This document shows, in pieces, positions 33,138 through 45,500 of a stretch of DNA of 64,000 nucleotides. Origin of the DNA: Branchiostoma floridae (lineage: Eukaryota; Chordata; Leptocardii; Amphioxiformes; Branchiostomatidae). The position numbers and the translations under genes are program-made. Every line of letters begins with the position of its first letter. The stretch's first letter is position 1. A model generated the notes under the pieces. It was not told where the DNA came from. It did not search any database and saw only the letters and a list, made by a program, of their open reading frames with translations. The stretch is from assembly GCF_000003815.2 (NCBI RefSeq), contig NC_049981.1, positions 11,564,028 through 11,628,027 on the forward strand. The letters are read 5' to 3'.

Positions 33138-35797
33138 CCCGAGCCAAATTTCTTTCTGTAGCCGTCATCCCCACCTCCTGGCAAAAGATGCTGCTGCAGC
33201 CAATGGCAGTAGCGGCACAGCACCACACATAAGCGCCACCTATCGGATAAGAAAGGAACTGAAGGCCTGCAGCAGTCCACTTTTGCTGCGCGCCATTCTA
33301 TTTATTAAATTGACAGCAGTGCAGTGGGAGTCCTTCGATTCTTATATAGTCCATGAATATCATTTTTGTTTGTGTGTTGTTAATAAAAGTAAACAATCCA
33401 CATGGGTGTAAATTGCTCTTTTTATGTACAAAAGCAAAGAGGGTCTTTTTATTTGTACAGCTCTTTTCTAGCATCTCTGTACCTATAGCTAGCCTGGATG
33501 GTACTTTTATAACAGATGGTGTTATCTTAATATGTTCCTCCATTGAAGACATAGAGATGATAGAGTTTTACACTTTAAAGTGTTATCAAAAGGCATGGTG
33601 TAGTGAGACTTACAGGTAAATGGCCTTTCATGTATTTTGTAAATAATGCTGCATGCCATTGTAAAGAATATCCTGTAAGGAATTGTGCCCTATGATTAGT
33701 AACTACATATCAGGTATGAGATTGTAACATTAGACTACTCTTCATGTTTAAAAGGAGAGATAACCATTGTTTTAATTTTGTTTCAATGTACAACCCTTTG
33801 CTGTGTACTTTTATCATCTACTTAATTCAATGAAGAGATCTCAGTTTAAACCTTGGTGCTGCCAACCTTTCTCGAAATACCTCCTATTGATAATCCGTGC
33901 TGGCATATCTTTCCCCATTGCTTAAACCATTTTCAAATTCCAACTTCAGTTTATACGTTGTTCATTACACTAATCGTATTCCTCCAAGTGCTTAAGTCGA
34001 ATATGGATAATTCTGTTTATTTGAGGGCATGCAGATCATGAGAATCAGTGATATTGTTTTGCAATCCAAGTGAACACTCAATGAAAATTGGAGGCCAGGT
34101 GGCGACTATAGACAGCATTCTAAATGCCCTTTTCAATGGAAAGAAATACTTTAGGGACAACAATGTCCAGGTCAATTAGTGATAAATATGCGTATCAGAT
34201 TCTACATGTACCCCAGTATTTCTGATGGATCAAAACTGGAATACACTTCTTAAAACATTTTGAAGACAAACACACCCATATATCAACTTTGTCACAACGT
34301 TGAGTACCTACCCCTACTACGCTGAGTCACTACCCTTAAAACAAAATAAGAATTAACAAGTGGTAATACATGTATGTTCGAAATGCAGCGTTATGCCTCT
34401 AGCTAAAACAGCAAGTGACAACATATGTCTAGTTCAGAATCACAATGGCATCACCTTCGTTTGTTAGGTGACTACAAGTTGTCAAAACTAGACCAAGCCT
34501 TACAGTTTTCATGATAATTCAAAAGACTTTGATGGTGGGCAGAATCACAGTCTGTTTCTAAATATAATACTCATGGATTTTATTCGTAATGTTAAATGTT
34601 CATTCTAGTAACGCTGAAGAAGAGTGGTAGATGCCACTCGAAACGTCTAGAAGTAAATCTCCGTTTTTCTCCAGTTGTAGAGATTGAATTGTATTTGAAT
34701 ATTGTTTGCCTGGATGTCAAACCTTCATAAGCGTAAGAAAGTAGTGTCCATGTAAATACCTAGAGTGTGATATTTGTACATGTACTACTTTTACATTTCT
34801 ACTTACTTCTAATGTACATAACGTTAGCCACTGACATAAGATATAATAGACCTGGAAATATGGTAGGGGTAGGAGGAAATGTGAAGGAAATACAGGAAAC
34901 TTTAGACATGTAACGTTATTACATTTCTGTATTTTAGAAACATCCATAGCCTGTTGTCCATACTATTGTAGCTATCCTATGATCACTTCCCCGCCAAGTA
35001 GTCTGGTACCCTTCCTTGTATAAACCAACATGCTCTACATTCTCCAACTATCGAAGTAAAACATGTACATACTAGTTTACACCACTCATTGTAGTCACCG
35101 ATTGTAGTTCTGCTTTTATCACCTTGCCCTGCAGCTGTAACTATATGCAGCTGTAAGAGCAACAATAAAGGTGTCTCATGCACTTATGTTCACTCTGTGG
35201 GCACTTTGGTACTAGACTACTTTGGCAAAGAAGCAATAAGAGGAAACATCCGATGAAGATGGATATCAGCCCCACCCCACTAAACCCCACCCCCCTCCCC
35301 TAAAAAAAAAGAAACGTGCACAAACACCCTCTCTCCCTCACGCCTGCAAGAGAACATTGTGTCCAGGTTGTACAAAATTCCTCAAGACTAGGCCTTACTT
35401 TTTATACCGTATGTGCTTGAAGGGTAAATCAGAGCTGAATATGTAAAATCCACCCACTTACATTGTATGTAACAACGAACGTTAAATGTAAAAGTGAAAA
35501 CAATAAAGTTAGTAGAAAAATCACTTGCCGTGTGTGCCTTTTGACTTGTCTCTACTTCATACTGATATTTTTAATAATTTTTTTTGTCATTTTGCTGTAT
35601 CAGCCATATATAATTGTAACTTTGATAGATTGTATTATAGGCGTCTGATGAACTTCTATCTGTCAAGACTAAGAGCATACCTAGTCCCTGTTCATGTAAA
35701 GTGGTTTAGTTACAGACAAAGACCTGAACAGTTCGAATGTAAGGCTGCTGTTAGTCAACAGTGTTCACGTTTCTTTCTCATAAAAAAAAAGAGGCGT
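33138..35797. other. iGluR 3' UTR and intergenic DNA
   Basis: AATAAA at 33382 is a candidate polyadenylation signal, with more near 35163 and 35500. Around 34610-34680, GAAGAAGAGTGGTAGATGCC and CTCGAAACGTCTAG look like a dispersed repeat. No exon recognised. Confidence 0.5.
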
Positions 35798-35851
35798 GTG
35801 TGTCACAGTGTGTGTGTGTGCGTGCGTGTGTGCTTGCGTGCGTGTGTGTAC
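35798..35851. repeat. GT-rich microsatellite
   Basis: Interrupted (GT)/(GTGC) repeats just before the foldback element. Confidence 0.85.
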
Positions 35852-35882
35852 GTTTTAGAAAGCTGTCTGTCTGGGCAGTTTT

Positions 35883-36291
35883 CAGGGGTGCCTAAGCATT
35901 TGCACGAACCCTAGGCCTATGAGATTCGTAGAAACATAATGTGACACGCACGAATCACTATGCGCGAAAACGCATGACCATTATGAAAATCACAAGAATC
36001 ACTATGCGAAAACGTACGAACCTTGTGTGATTTGCACGAACCTTATGCGAATGACGTGATGTCACGTGACCCGGCGGCGGTTAACCGGTTTCACATAAGG
36101 TTCGTGCAAATCACATAACGTTCGTGTGTGTCACATAGTGATTCGTGCGAATCACATAGGGTTCGTACGTTTTCGCATAGTGATTCGTGTGATTTTCATA
36201 AGGTTCGTGCGTTTTCACATAGTGATTCGTATGCATCACATAATGTTCCTACGAATCTCATAGGGTTCGTGCAAATGCTTAGGCACCCCTG
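35883..36291. mobile_element. 409-bp foldback (hairpin) element with candidate 5-bp target duplication
   Basis: The ends are CAGGGGTGCCTAAGCATTTG and its reverse complement. The arms run about 35883-36047 and 36094-36291 around a GC-rich spacer containing CACGTGACCCGGCGGCGG. Within each arm a unit of about 22 bp alternates CGAATCACTATG and CGAACCTTATG. GTTTT sits at both flanks (35878-35882 and 36292-36296). The CAGGGGTG terminus recalls hAT ends, but an 8-bp duplication is not seen. There is no coding capacity. Confidence 0.85.
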
Positions 36292-37734
36292 GTTTTAGAG
36301 CACTGCAATCGCTTTTTTATAGTCTGCTTGGAGATAATTTTGATACCACGTTCCTGCATTATCCAGGTAATTAACTTTGCACTGCAATTAGGTACCACAA
36401 CAATGTATTCAATGGTTGTACGGCTAACCGCCTCTGGCCAGTTTCATCACACTCGGAGACTAAGAAGCGTCATTATCAGGTAATGTCCATATATATGGTG
36501 TCCAGTTAAACCACTATCGTACCACAGTATGTATTGTAGTATTTGAAATACCTTCCGCAAAATGTGTTATATATCTTCGAGCTGGATAGTTTTGGTGTAT
36601 ATTCAAGTAACGATGTCGGCAGAAGAAACATAACTTTACCGTTAAATACAAAGTATGCAAAGCACATCTACACTGAGTAGCCATTTACATGTATGCACAC
36701 ACTAACTCGAGGGTCTGCATGTCCCCTTTCCGTAAGGCGAAGCTAGGTTGACTTTTTTATTTCCAGATACTTGTACTGAAAGCCGTCTTATTCACGTAAT
36801 TCGAAGCGAAGCGACCAAATTTTGTGTAATTATATTCATCGATTTTAGAGTAATAGGTGATAGAGGTTCTTCTGAATTCAGCGTAAAGCTTCGTCTGTAT
36901 CCCCTTGTAGACCCTCTACAAGGATTTACTCACTCACTCTACCTTTTAATTGTAAACTCTTATTATTTACGGTAACTGAACAGTATTTGTAGCTAAAATG
37001 GAGTATTTTCAGTTGTTAGGTCAAAAATACTCTTCACACAGCCTGGAATAGGAGATACCACTCTCACTATGCGTACATGCCATTATCATGCAAACATACC
37101 AGAGCAACACACGGGTCATTTCAGATAATAGACCCTCATTTTGTAACTCCGCCCCCATTCGGACAACCCATTACACGCCGAAGTCAACGGGACAATTGTG
37201 TTTCAGTGGTAGATAAGGTACTGTATTTCTGACATTAGCTTTTTCACACACCCTCTATTGTAACGCAACACTGTAGTTGACGTAGCCAGCTTGACGGCTC
37301 TAATTTGAGGATACAGAATTTAGAAAATAGTTTGCCCTACTTTTGGGGTCGAATTACCCATACCTGAGTGATTGTGTTGACATCTGGGCTTCTTGGAAAG
37401 ACTGGAAGAGCAGCTGTTTTACTTAAGTATAGCCAATCACTTCTTATGAAACCTGGAGTCGACACGATTTCAACAAACAGGTGTCAGAAAAGCAGGTAAG
37501 ACTTTTTCGACCATCGCTTCTTCATAACACGGCACTTTATTCACACATATCTCTCCGGCGTTTTGCCATCAGCATTGAAACATATGTCACGATGTTGGTA
37601 ACATGTAATCAAATTTTGACTGCAATAGAACATAACACAGTGGGATGAGGAAATGTTTCTTCGTCATAAATGCCTAATAGAGGGACACGAAGTCTCTTGA
37701 AGGAAAAGTATGACTTTGTTTTTAGTGCGTGTGA

Positions 37735-37757
37735 TAACGTGTGTATGTGTGTGTGTG

Positions 37758-37834
<77 letters not shown>

Positions 37835-37835
37835 G
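37735..37835. repeat. (GT)n(CTGT)n microsatellite
   Basis: A GT array of about 70 bp passes into CTGT units. Confidence 0.95.
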
Positions 37836-39067
37836 TGTGTGTTTCCGGATATTTGTGGTAAGCATAACTTAGGAACCTCTGGATATATTGTGGTGTATTT
37901 GGTATGTCTGTAGGCGTTGATAAGACAAAGGTCGAGGTCGATGCTGGGGCTTCCTGGTGGCTTTCCTTTGTACTGCAGTGGAGCTTCCAGGTTTTTGTAT
38001 CTAGCCATGCTAGGGTTTGACTTCTTGGTGGCAGATAGCTTTTCTCGTCGAGAAAAAATACTGCAGATTTGGGCTTGTTAGGGTCTATAATGTGATTCTT
38101 CTGTTAATTTCATTGTTGCTCATGCTTACTAGATACTCGTAGCAGACTTTTAGCCGAAAATAGGAATCAAGCAATCTTTTTTTTTGCAAGTCAGAATGCA
38201 GACTCTGGTTTCAGTACAATGCTACCGTTCAGAAGATGTGTGTGCTGCTTTACTCGTAGATGACTTCAAATCTAGTAATTGTGTTGCCATTACCAATTGC
38301 TCTCACGAAAGATTTTCCTTCACAACCGACAAAATGCCAGTAAAGATTTCGTGATGAACAGAAGTTTACATATTTTACATTGTATCTCCTACTTACATTC
38401 ATAGAGGTTACATTTACAAGAATAGATGCATTGTATATGCTCGTTCTAGTACGCATGCGCGTCGACAGGAATTGTGGGCAATATGCCAAAGTTGAAGGCT
38501 CCTACTTGTAAACAGTTATCGTCTTATCATTGGTGTCTATTGTTTGTGTGTATGAAACTGTGTGTGTATGACTGTGTGAACGACTATATGTGTGCATTTA
38601 TGTGTGTGTATGTGTGTGTTTTTAATTACCCCAAAACATGTATGCTCTAATAGATACGAACAATTAGTTAATATCAAGATGTTTAAACTTAGGCTTAAAT
38701 TAACTTTGATCATAATACACATGGAAAAATAGTTACATTATAGTTAAGTTGTATGTGCAAATTGCTTATCTTTTTTTAGAAAAAATATTGGGCACTAATC
38801 AAAAAGTCATAGTCAATTTTAGATGCTTATCTATCAATATTCAAGACAACTACTGCAATAGCACTTCTTAATGAAATGAATAAAGACCAAAGTTTTGCCC
38901 CTCTGGGCTAAATATTCGTGCATGTCACATCATATGAACAGAAAACAATGGAAAGTCAAAATGCCAATCTAGCCAAAGAGAAACCCTTGAGGTGTTCACT
39001 ATGAGGTCATAGCACAATGGCAGGGTCACACGTGATATTATAACACGTGTTTAGTGGCAGATAGAGC

Positions 39068-39312
39068 CACACCTGTGTGGTTTTCCTGCACGAGATACCC
39101 TATTGTACCCTATGGTACCCGGGTAACCTTAGGCCCCTGCGGCAGCGGTCCAACCGGTTCCGCTCCCCCATCGTCACTCTCGCTGAACGTTTGTCCCCAA
39201 ACACAGGGCGTGTGGCCATCGTCTACAAACTTCTTGGTAGGACCAAACGTACCTCCTTAAAGTCGGAAACATGCGTATGGCATCTAGTGCATGAAGAGAA
39301 AAGGCTACTCAA
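39068..39312 (+). pseudogene. Unrecognised coding-like segment, possible exon or transposon fragment
   Basis: An open frame reading WYPGNLRPLRQRSNRFRSP, then LAERLSPNTGRVAIVYKLLG and HLVHEEKRLL, has coding-like third-position GC bias and ends at a good donor (AA then GTAAGT, phase 2). No start or convincing upstream acceptor, and no family recognised. It may be a stray exon or a relic of a mobile element. Confidence 0.25.
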
Positions 39313-40999
39313 GTAAGTAGAGTTTTGAAAAAGTTGTTATTGAATAGTTTTGATCCCATGGGAAAACTGCTTGTGAGAATTGCTGCAGGTAACAATTACT
39401 ACGGTTGAGAGTTCATCTGATGTAATAAGGCCATGCTGAGTTGAGTATGTGGGTGACATCCACACACTCATCAATATTTTCTGTTCGTTCCAAAACCTTT
39501 AGCAACCATATTGTTAATCACATAAAAAAGCTGCAAAATGAACAGATATATGTCGTAGATTGCATAAAAATCGAAAACGGATGCTAGTGACGTAAAATGC
39601 TTCTTTCCTACCGTAATTTTTGTTGCCATGCGTATCTGTAAAACATAGCTGAAAAATGCATTTCTAGCGCTGAGCGAAGTCTGGACTCTAAAGTTAAAGA
39701 GGAAGACGTGGAAGAACAAATACCTTATCATGTTCTGTTCTGTTCTCTTGAGTTATTTGTTCAAACTGCCTGATTTCTTGGAGTTCATATTGAAGCCAAC
39801 ATTTTTTGCGAAACGTTTTTCTCGCACGCGCGCATCAGTTTTGGTGTCTTCCATATAATCACATCAGTATGGCCTAAAGGGGAGTCATTAAGGCGTACGT
39901 AACGCTTTTTGTATACCTGATTGTGCAACACTGCTCGTTGTTTTCGTTGATGCAGACTGAAAGGTAAGTTGTTTTTGTTCTCTGTAAAAATCTAGCAATG
40001 GCTAGGAAATCTATGTGGTGTCTCATAGTTACTACTAGTATGTAAAACTACTTGTGCTTTGCTGTGAATCACTGTAATCACGACTGCAAGGTAGTACGGA
40101 TAGTGTAGAATAATACCACAGTAGATTGACGCCACTGTTCACTTAAATACGAATGTTACACAGCAACGTTGTAACAACGCCCGCGATACATGGACATATC
40201 TTCATCTGTATAGCCAGTGTATTAACTAACCGTCCTTCTGCGTAACACACCAGCTTCGCTTACACTGAATGACTTGTAATGCCTAAGCTGTACCGTACAT
40301 GTAGTCGTAATATATATATTACTTAAAGCGATTGTGTGGTTTTGGTTGAAACTGCTACAACAATGTTGTTAGGAGATTAAGTTGATCTAGTACTGCTAGT
40401 AATTAGACTTTTAGTAGATCAGATTACCGCACTTTGTTTATGAAAACGAACTAAATCTAGGACAAATATAACTTCTGTCCGGTTGAAAAACTCATTAATA
40501 GATATCCAATGATCATATCAATAGCTTCTCTACGTACCCTTTTCTAAATGACTGTAGATAACTACTTAGTACACGATTGAGCGTTTCAACAATTACAAAC
40601 GTAAACGTCGCTATCCGCCATCTTTCCACATCGGTTGTATTGGGACGGGTGCAATGGCCCGAGTCAGTAAAGTGTTTGCATTCTTCTGTTGATCCCGGCC
40701 GAATCATACCAAAGACTTTTAAAAAGGTGCATACTGCTTTCTCTGCTGAGCACTCGGTATTTGATTAAGAGTTGAAAACAAAGACCACTACCAGTGGACT
40801 ACCCCCTTGCTGTATGTAGTGATTGCACAAAGATGTAGCCTGAAGTCTAACAATAAAACGGAAATAGGCGCCTCCATATGAGCCATCTGGTGGGGTAAGG
40901 ACTTATTTTTACATGACGTTGAGTTTTGGGCGTCTTACTATCTAGCTCCTGCTGCTGAGGTTAGTGTTTGTTCTTATGTAGTTTAGGACTTTTGTGTGC

Positions 41000-41130
41000 A
41001 CAGAGCAGAGTCTTACTTGATTGATGATTCGTGTCATTGCCTCCGGCAAGGAGGTTACTATTGTTTACAGCCCGGGTGGTGTAAACAGGATATCTCAAGA
41101 ACTGAACAATAGATCCTTACATGTTTTGAG
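41000..41130 (+). repeat. Dispersed repeat fragment
   Basis: The stretch GCCTCCGGCAAGGAGGTTAC...GTAAACAGGATATCTCAAGAACTGAA has the character of a widespread invertebrate repeat (a CCTCCGGCAAGGAGG hairpin and an ATATCTCAAGAAC word). The long frame here is not taken as a gene. Confidence 0.4.
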
Positions 41131-41336
41131 CCGTTATGCATTTAGGTCACGGAATAAGCGGTTAGATTGGGGCAATTTGGAAGCACATCGGAAATTCCTA
41201 AAGGTTTGGGACAGTTGCCAGATAATCTGTAAGAAGAAACCCTCCTCAACACTACTCCTCCAAGGGGCAGGGTATGTGCTTTTTGTAACAATAGCTTCAA
41301 TAAAATGAAGTACATTTCGATTTAGAATGTTCGCCA

Positions 41337-41511
41337 TACAAAGATATTCGCAAATCTCTTGTTAGTGCCCTACAACTTAACAATAAATATGCAAGCTTAA
41401 CGAAGGACGAAATGTTCACGTATACTATGTCATGTAACAACTGTAATATAACAGAAAAACTCTGTAAATCTGTCTGGATATGTTTTAAGAAGAGGAAAGA
41501 CACTTTGTAGA
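41337..41511 (+). pseudogene. Relic of LINE ORF2 C-terminus
   Basis: A 57-codon remnant, in frame to a stop, reads LTKDEMFTYTMSCNN and SVWICFKKRKDTL. A second relic at 57171-57302 reads [11 protein letters not shown] and [11 protein letters not shown]. Both resemble the last 50 residues of the intact LINE at 49.7-53.2 kb ([11 protein letters not shown] ... [12 protein letters not shown]). This looks like 5'-truncated insertions of related elements. Confidence 0.65.
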
Positions 41512-41884
41512 TTTACATAAGATATAACGAAACCTCTCGATACTTAACTTTGGTTTTCTAACTCCATCGTGTCATGAACTCCATTGTTTCGGCATGGACG
41601 TAACTTATGTTAGGGTCACATTTCCAAACCAGAGCCCAGTCGGGCTGTTAAGGAAACGAAAAATAAACAAACACAAATCATGCCCACGACTCTCCTTTTT
41701 ACCTGTATCCTTTTTCCTGTATTTGGGTGTCTTCTATGTCATATTTTTCGTTCCCGAAAGCTGCCCGGTTGGAAATGTGACCATCATATGGGCATAACAA
41801 GATGCTGACCCTCCTTTGTTCTTCTTACCAGGATAGCTACTCTCAGGTGGTAAAGGTTTAAGAAGAAGACGATAAGAAGCAGAC

Positions 41885-42035
41885 ATGAGGTTGGGTCAGG
41901 TTGTCCAGTCGTCCTGCCTGACCCCGTGTGATGTGTGCCCGGGTACGGTCTCCCCTGCCGTCAGGACCTGTATCGGCTGTGAGCTGTCCTACTGCAAGGA
42001 CTGTCTGGAGAGAACACACGGAAACGACGGACTAG
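41885..42035 (+). CDS. B-box gene exon 1: start codon and B-box1
   Basis: 50 codons plus one base (phase 1). The zinc ligands are C15, C18, C29, C32, C37, C40 and H45 within CDVCPGT...[18 protein letters not shown], close to MID1-type B-box1. The donor is GTAACA. The upstream AG at 41829-41830 (CTTACCAG) would suit a 5' UTR exon. Confidence 0.85.
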
Positions 42036-42447
42036 GTAACACATGTAACTCTACATCTTTGAAGTTTACCAAGTGCTCCTATGACGTTCTTCGGAATAAA
42101 ACATCACATGCTGTAACTGTTGTGAAATCCAGCTGCCGGCATGCCATACAATGTATAGTATTAAGAACGTTAGGAAACAATTCGTATTTGAGCGTACATC
42201 AACTTGTCTTGATAATATTTACGGGCCGGACGTTTTTTGCTGTCCGTCTTGTAATTTTATGTATGTTGAATTGTGTGTGTACACACTGTTCTTGTTTTAT
42301 ATCTATATTTTGAAGAGAGGACTTTTCATAAGCATTCTGATTTTGCGAAATCCTCAATAGATATATGGAAATACAATAGAATCTTTAGGAAAGGACCATA
42401 AAGCATCGCCATAGTCTGCTTCTTATATTCGGTCACTTTTAATCCTC

Positions 42448-42520
<73 letters not shown>

Positions 42521-45500
42521 ACTGTCATATCAATAATTGTTTTCTGACTTACAACTAACGTAACATTGACGTAACGTAACGTAACATCGAAGTGGCCTTG
42601 TCTAACCTAGTCAACTCGTTTAACCAATGACAGGCCATTGCTTGGTGAAACCAGACGACCATGTGGAGTCGGAGATGCCGCGGTGCAGACAGCACGGCCA
42701 GCTGGTGGAGCTGTTCTGTCAGACGGACGGCGTCCCCGTCTGTCTGGAGTGTTTACAAACCGGCAGGCACAAAGGTCACAGCGCCACATCTATGGAAGAC
42801 TGGGCCAATGACGAACAGGTAAAAAAAAACTACTGACATATATCGTACGACTTGTTTTTATCTAGGAATTCTGTATCTCTGTTATATACTTTGTCTGACC
42901 CTTGCCTCTTCCCTCATGACCTTATTGCAAAGCGGCCTGCAGGTCAATTTGGGCTTCAAGTTCATGGATGACAAAGGTTCAAACAAACAAACAAAGAAAC
43001 AGACATGGCTCCTGTGTAATACAATACGTCGCTGCCAGGGGCTGATAGGGCCTATTGTCCGAGAGCTTGTGGTCGTTAACTTGTCACTGTCCAGAGGGAA
43101 CCATTCCAAGAACTACCAATAGGAGCTCAGAATCAGAATTTCGGTAATATCGGTCCAATAGGAGCACAGATTCTCTGTCACTATGGAAAGCACACAGCCT
43201 CCAAGACAATAGTAACAGTTCTCTGTCTGACAATGATTGTTTCATGTTAGCACATATGCATACATCAATAGAATCAGGATGTTCTCAATTCCCCTGACTT
43301 AGAGGTGTGTCTTGACAAGCTTCTAGGGGCCTGACTAGTAGAAGAGCTACAGAAAGTGATTTATCAGGATTTGTGCTCATATCACAACCACGAAAACACT
43401 TACCTGGTCGCATTTTTGCTGACTCCTGAATAATACTTGGATACTTTAAAACTTATTCATTTATAAACTTAAGAGACTAAAACACTAAACAGTTTTTCTT
43501 ACTCTGAACTCTATTCATGAAAACAAACAAGATAACAAGATCAACGTCCTTGAAGAGATCGTTGGAGGTTCAGTGACCTCATTAACATTTGGCACTTATG
43601 ACGTCACAAACATATTTGCCAGTGGACATCAATGACAGCGGCATCACCAACCATGATAGATAAAACGTGTCTATCAGTAGAAATACGAAAAGATATGGAA
43701 ATCCGAACATAGTGTGCTCGAGGTTTTCTGGATGGGGAGTCCGGAGTTGGAGAAGTAGAGAGAAAGGCGACCTCAATTGGCAGTTGGCTCTTCCAACAAT
43801 CGTCAGTGACCCGTGATAATGATACAGCTCAGTCGGTCAATGCCCTTACTACTCTCTGAGCACCCTTAGGCACAATAACTCAATTCGTCAACAAAGAAAA
43901 ACTCAACCTGAGTTCCGAACCATGCTGTCCACTGGTTACTGATCGTTTTATCGAACCAGTTTGACGACCCAGAAAACCATGCTTACTTGGCTTCTATATT
44001 CTACATGGGCCATTTCGATATTTCGNNNNNNNNNNNNNNNNNNNNNNNNNNNNNNNNNNNNNNNNNNNNNNNNNNNNNNNNNNNNNNNNNNNNNNNNNNN
44101 NNNNNNNNNNNNNNNNNNNNNNNNNNNNNNNNNNNNNNNNNNNNNNNNNNNNNNNNNNNNNNNNNNNNNNNNNNNNNNNNNNNNNNNNNNNNNNNNNNNN
44201 NNNNNNNNNNNNNNNNNNNNNNNNNNNNNNNNNNNNNNNNNNNNNNNNNNNNNNNNNNNNNNNNNNNNNNNNNNNNNNNNNNNNNNNNNNNNNNNNNNNN
44301 NNNNNNNNNNNNNNNNNNNNNNNNNNNNNNNNNNNNNNNNNNNNNNNNNNNNNNNNNNNNNNNNNNNNNNNNNNNNNNNNNNNNNNNNNNNNNNNNNNNN
44401 NNNNNNNNNNNNNNNNNNNNNNNNNNNNNNNNNNNNNNNNNNNNNNNNNNNNNNNNNNNNNNNNNNNNNNNNNNNNNNNNNNNNNNNNNNNNNNNNNNNN
44501 NNNNNNNNNNNNNNNNNNNNNNNNNNNNNNNNNNNNNNNNNNNNNNNNNNNNNNNNNNNNNNNNNNNNNNNNNNNNNNNNNNNNNNNNNNNNNNNNNNNN
44601 NNNNNNNNNNNNNNNNNNNNNNNNNNNNNNNNNNNNNNNNNNNNNNNNNNNNNNNNNNNNNNNNNNNNNNNNNNNNNNNNNNNNNNNNNNNNNNNNNNNN
44701 NNNNNNNNNNNNNNNNNNNNNNNNNNNNNNNNNNNNNNNNNNNNNNNNNNNNNNNNNNNNNNNNNNNNNNNNNNNNNNNNNNNNNNNNNNNNNNNNNNNN
44801 NNNNNNNNNNNNNNNNNNNNNNNNNNNNNNNNNNNNNNNNGCAGCCATTTCTGCCTGTACCCAAGGGATGCCAGCTCTTTTCAGATCCTCAGTGAAAGTC
44901 CTTCTCCATGTATTTTTGGGTCTGCCTCTTTTCCGTTTTCCACCTGTAGGAATCCAAGTCATGGCTGTCTTTGAATACCTATGGTTCGGTAGGCGCAGGA
45001 TGTGCCCTGCCAGCTGCATCCTCTTTCCCTGTGATGATTTTACTAAGGGTTGGGAGTTGGCCCTTCTGAGTATTTCCTCGTTGGTGATGTGCTCTTGCCA
45101 TCTCACTTTTAGGATCTTCCTCAAGTTCCTCTGGTGGAACACATCTAACTTCTTGTTCAGTCTAGCTGAAGACTTCCATGTCTCACTGGCATATACTGCT
45201 GTGGGCAGGACTATACTGTTGTACAGGCGGAGCTTTGTATCCAGATCGATGGTGCTGGTTGACCAAACCTTGCGCATCCTCCGGAATACCGCAGCCGCCT
45301 TTCCGATTCTGCAGTTGATATCCGGCTCTACGTCACCACTGTTGCTGACCACACTGCCAAGGTAGGTGAACTGGTCCACTATCTCAACCTGGTTGTTGTT
45401 GACGCTGATGTTCAGTGGTGGATGGTTGATGTTAAGTACCACTTCCATTGCCTTGGTTTTCTCTGTGCTCACCCGCAGTCCAACCTTCCCAGAGAACTGT

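Larger units (their letters stand above)
36297..41820. other. Intergenic DNA upstream of the B-box gene
   Basis: Contains a GT/CTGT microsatellite (37735-37835), a possible exon-like segment at 39068-39312 and a LINE relic (41337-41511). No supported gene. Confidence 0.5.

Noticed and set aside
35883-36291. CRISPR-like array from the regular 22-bp spacing
   Set aside because: The units are diverged, arranged as an inverted pair, without unique spacers, and the DNA is clearly animal.
41021-41308. 95-codon frame starting MIRVIASGKEV
   Set aside because: It overlaps a sequence with the character of a dispersed repeat (CCTCCGGCAAGGAGG, ATATCTCAAGAAC).
42807-42818. MEDWANDE as a kinesin light-chain W-acidic motif
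   Set aside because: The spacing does not fit the usual L/M-E/D-W-D/E core well enough.
43961-44974. Frames of about 300 codons in three phases
   Set aside because: They span the N gap; the Xs carry no information.
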